Assembly (NCBI RefSeq): GCF_003129905.1
Contig: NZ_QFFM01000008.1
Location: 58,382 to 122,381 of the forward strand
Reading direction: 5' to 3'
Length of the DNA stretch: 64,000 bases
Origin: Bifidobacterium callitrichidarum
GTDB lineage: Bacteria > Actinomycetota > Actinomycetes > Actinomycetales > Bifidobacteriaceae
A program made the translations under genes and the position numbers. Below are positions 63,562 through 64,000 of this stretch, in pieces; position 1 is the stretch's first letter, and each line of letters opens with the position of its first letter. The notes beneath the pieces are model-generated. The model ran no database searches, was not told the origin of the DNA, and was given only the letters and a program-made list of their open reading frames with translations.

Positions 63562-64000
63562 ATCTATCCAGATGTGTCGGCAGCGACTTGCGGAACATCG
63601 CGGCTGCAGAAGTATCCAAGTTATCGATTCATATTCGGTATCGGTGTCATTACAGCAACCGGAGTCAGTGAACCAACGATGAATTCTCGTGACATGCCGA
63701 TGAACAGGTGAGTGTGTTACTCCCCAGCAACGCAAAGAGGGATATTCTGATATCAGAACAGCGTTCGAAGGCTGTTTGCGACACGCCGAAGGAACCGCGT
63801 CATAAAGCCGATTCCTTGGGTTCTCTTGCGCCCTGATTTGCGCGAATCGCGATGACCGTGTAAGTTTATCTCTTGCTGCCGCTCAGCGAGTGGTTCTCTG
63901 CTTCAGAGAGTTGCTCGGTGGATGTGTGGTGGTGGTTTGAGAACTCAAGAGCGTGTTTGTACTACTTCTTTATAGTCAATGATTGCCAGTGCGTCCCAAG
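63562..64000 (+). other. Probable upstream/leader region of an rRNA operon
   Basis: No gene is supported in this stretch. Near the end, TTTGAGAACTCAAGAGCGTG (63936-63955) resembles the sequence found in 16S rRNA leaders of actinobacteria, and a small hairpin TCTCTG/CAGAGA lies near 63895. The palindrome TTCTGATATCAGAA is at 63745-63758. The 16S gene would begin beyond base 64000. Confidence 0.55.
63838..63866 (+). promoter_or_regulatory. Candidate rRNA operon promoter
   Basis: TTGCGC (63838-63843) and TAAGTT (63861-63866) are 17 bases apart, with TG immediately before the -10. Confidence 0.5.

Overview
The window is high-GC actinobacterial DNA, almost certainly a Bifidobacterium chromosome (I cannot fix the species). 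The reasons are the protein sequences, the gene order tRNA-Trp-secE-nusG-rplK-rplA, purine-rich Shine-Dalgarno sites mixed with apparently leaderless starts, GTG starts, and many short palindromic intergenic repeats. No phage, plasmid, CRISPR or full insertion sequence is visible.

Layout. 1-2115: end of leuC, then leuD (leucine synthesis). 2449-10419: two PH-domain membrane proteins, a DUF805 protein, a histidine kinase whose 3' end overlaps a convergent LuxR-type response regulator, and a CPBP intramembrane protease. 10565-17104: a dihydroorotate-dehydrogenase-like flavoprotein, NADH oxidase, murA, and a TetR repressor with an MFS exporter. 17532-23852: argS, lysA, hom, thrB (aspartate-family amino acids). 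24117-30378 (minus): ECF sigma factor, six-helix membrane protein, ABC ATPase and two permeases. 30543-32809: a Maf-NUDIX fusion and a small toxin-antitoxin-like pair. 33011-45544: a galactoside locus with galM, an AraC regulator, a DUF5107-TPR protein, a sugar-binding lipoprotein, two permeases, a GH35 beta-galactosidase and a HAD phosphatase. 45556-50475: a glycerate locus (CdaR-type regulator, GntP permease, glycerate kinase) and an AEC-family transporter. 50589-60263: dapE, an RNase E/G with a very long charged N-terminus, rplU-rpmA-obgE-proB and an aminotransferase. 60474-63364: tRNA-Trp, secE, nusG, rplK, rplA. The last 440 bases look like the leader of an rRNA operon that starts just outside the window.

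The most unusual content is between the genes. A 124-bp non-autonomous element at 63430-63553 has perfect 25-bp terminal inverted repeats and an exact 8-bp target duplication (TTTTGCAT), and sits in the U-tract of the rplA terminator. Its palindromic core recurs about ten times in the window, and several copies keep decayed versions of its ends, so a widespread repeat can be tied to a miniature transposable element. Other repeat classes are a structured module of about 120 bp present in opposite orientations upstream of argS and of thrB, alternating inverted copies of GGTACTTTTCCCC at two loci, and pairs of long hairpins with related arms between convergent genes.

A second theme is that several housekeeping enzymes (lysA, thrB, glycerate kinase, galM, Maf) carry Ala/Ser/Gly/Asp-rich in-frame insertions. 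A third is that at least five genes lack a Shine-Dalgarno site but have a TANNNT hexamer 6-7 bases before the start codon, the pattern expected of leaderless mRNAs.
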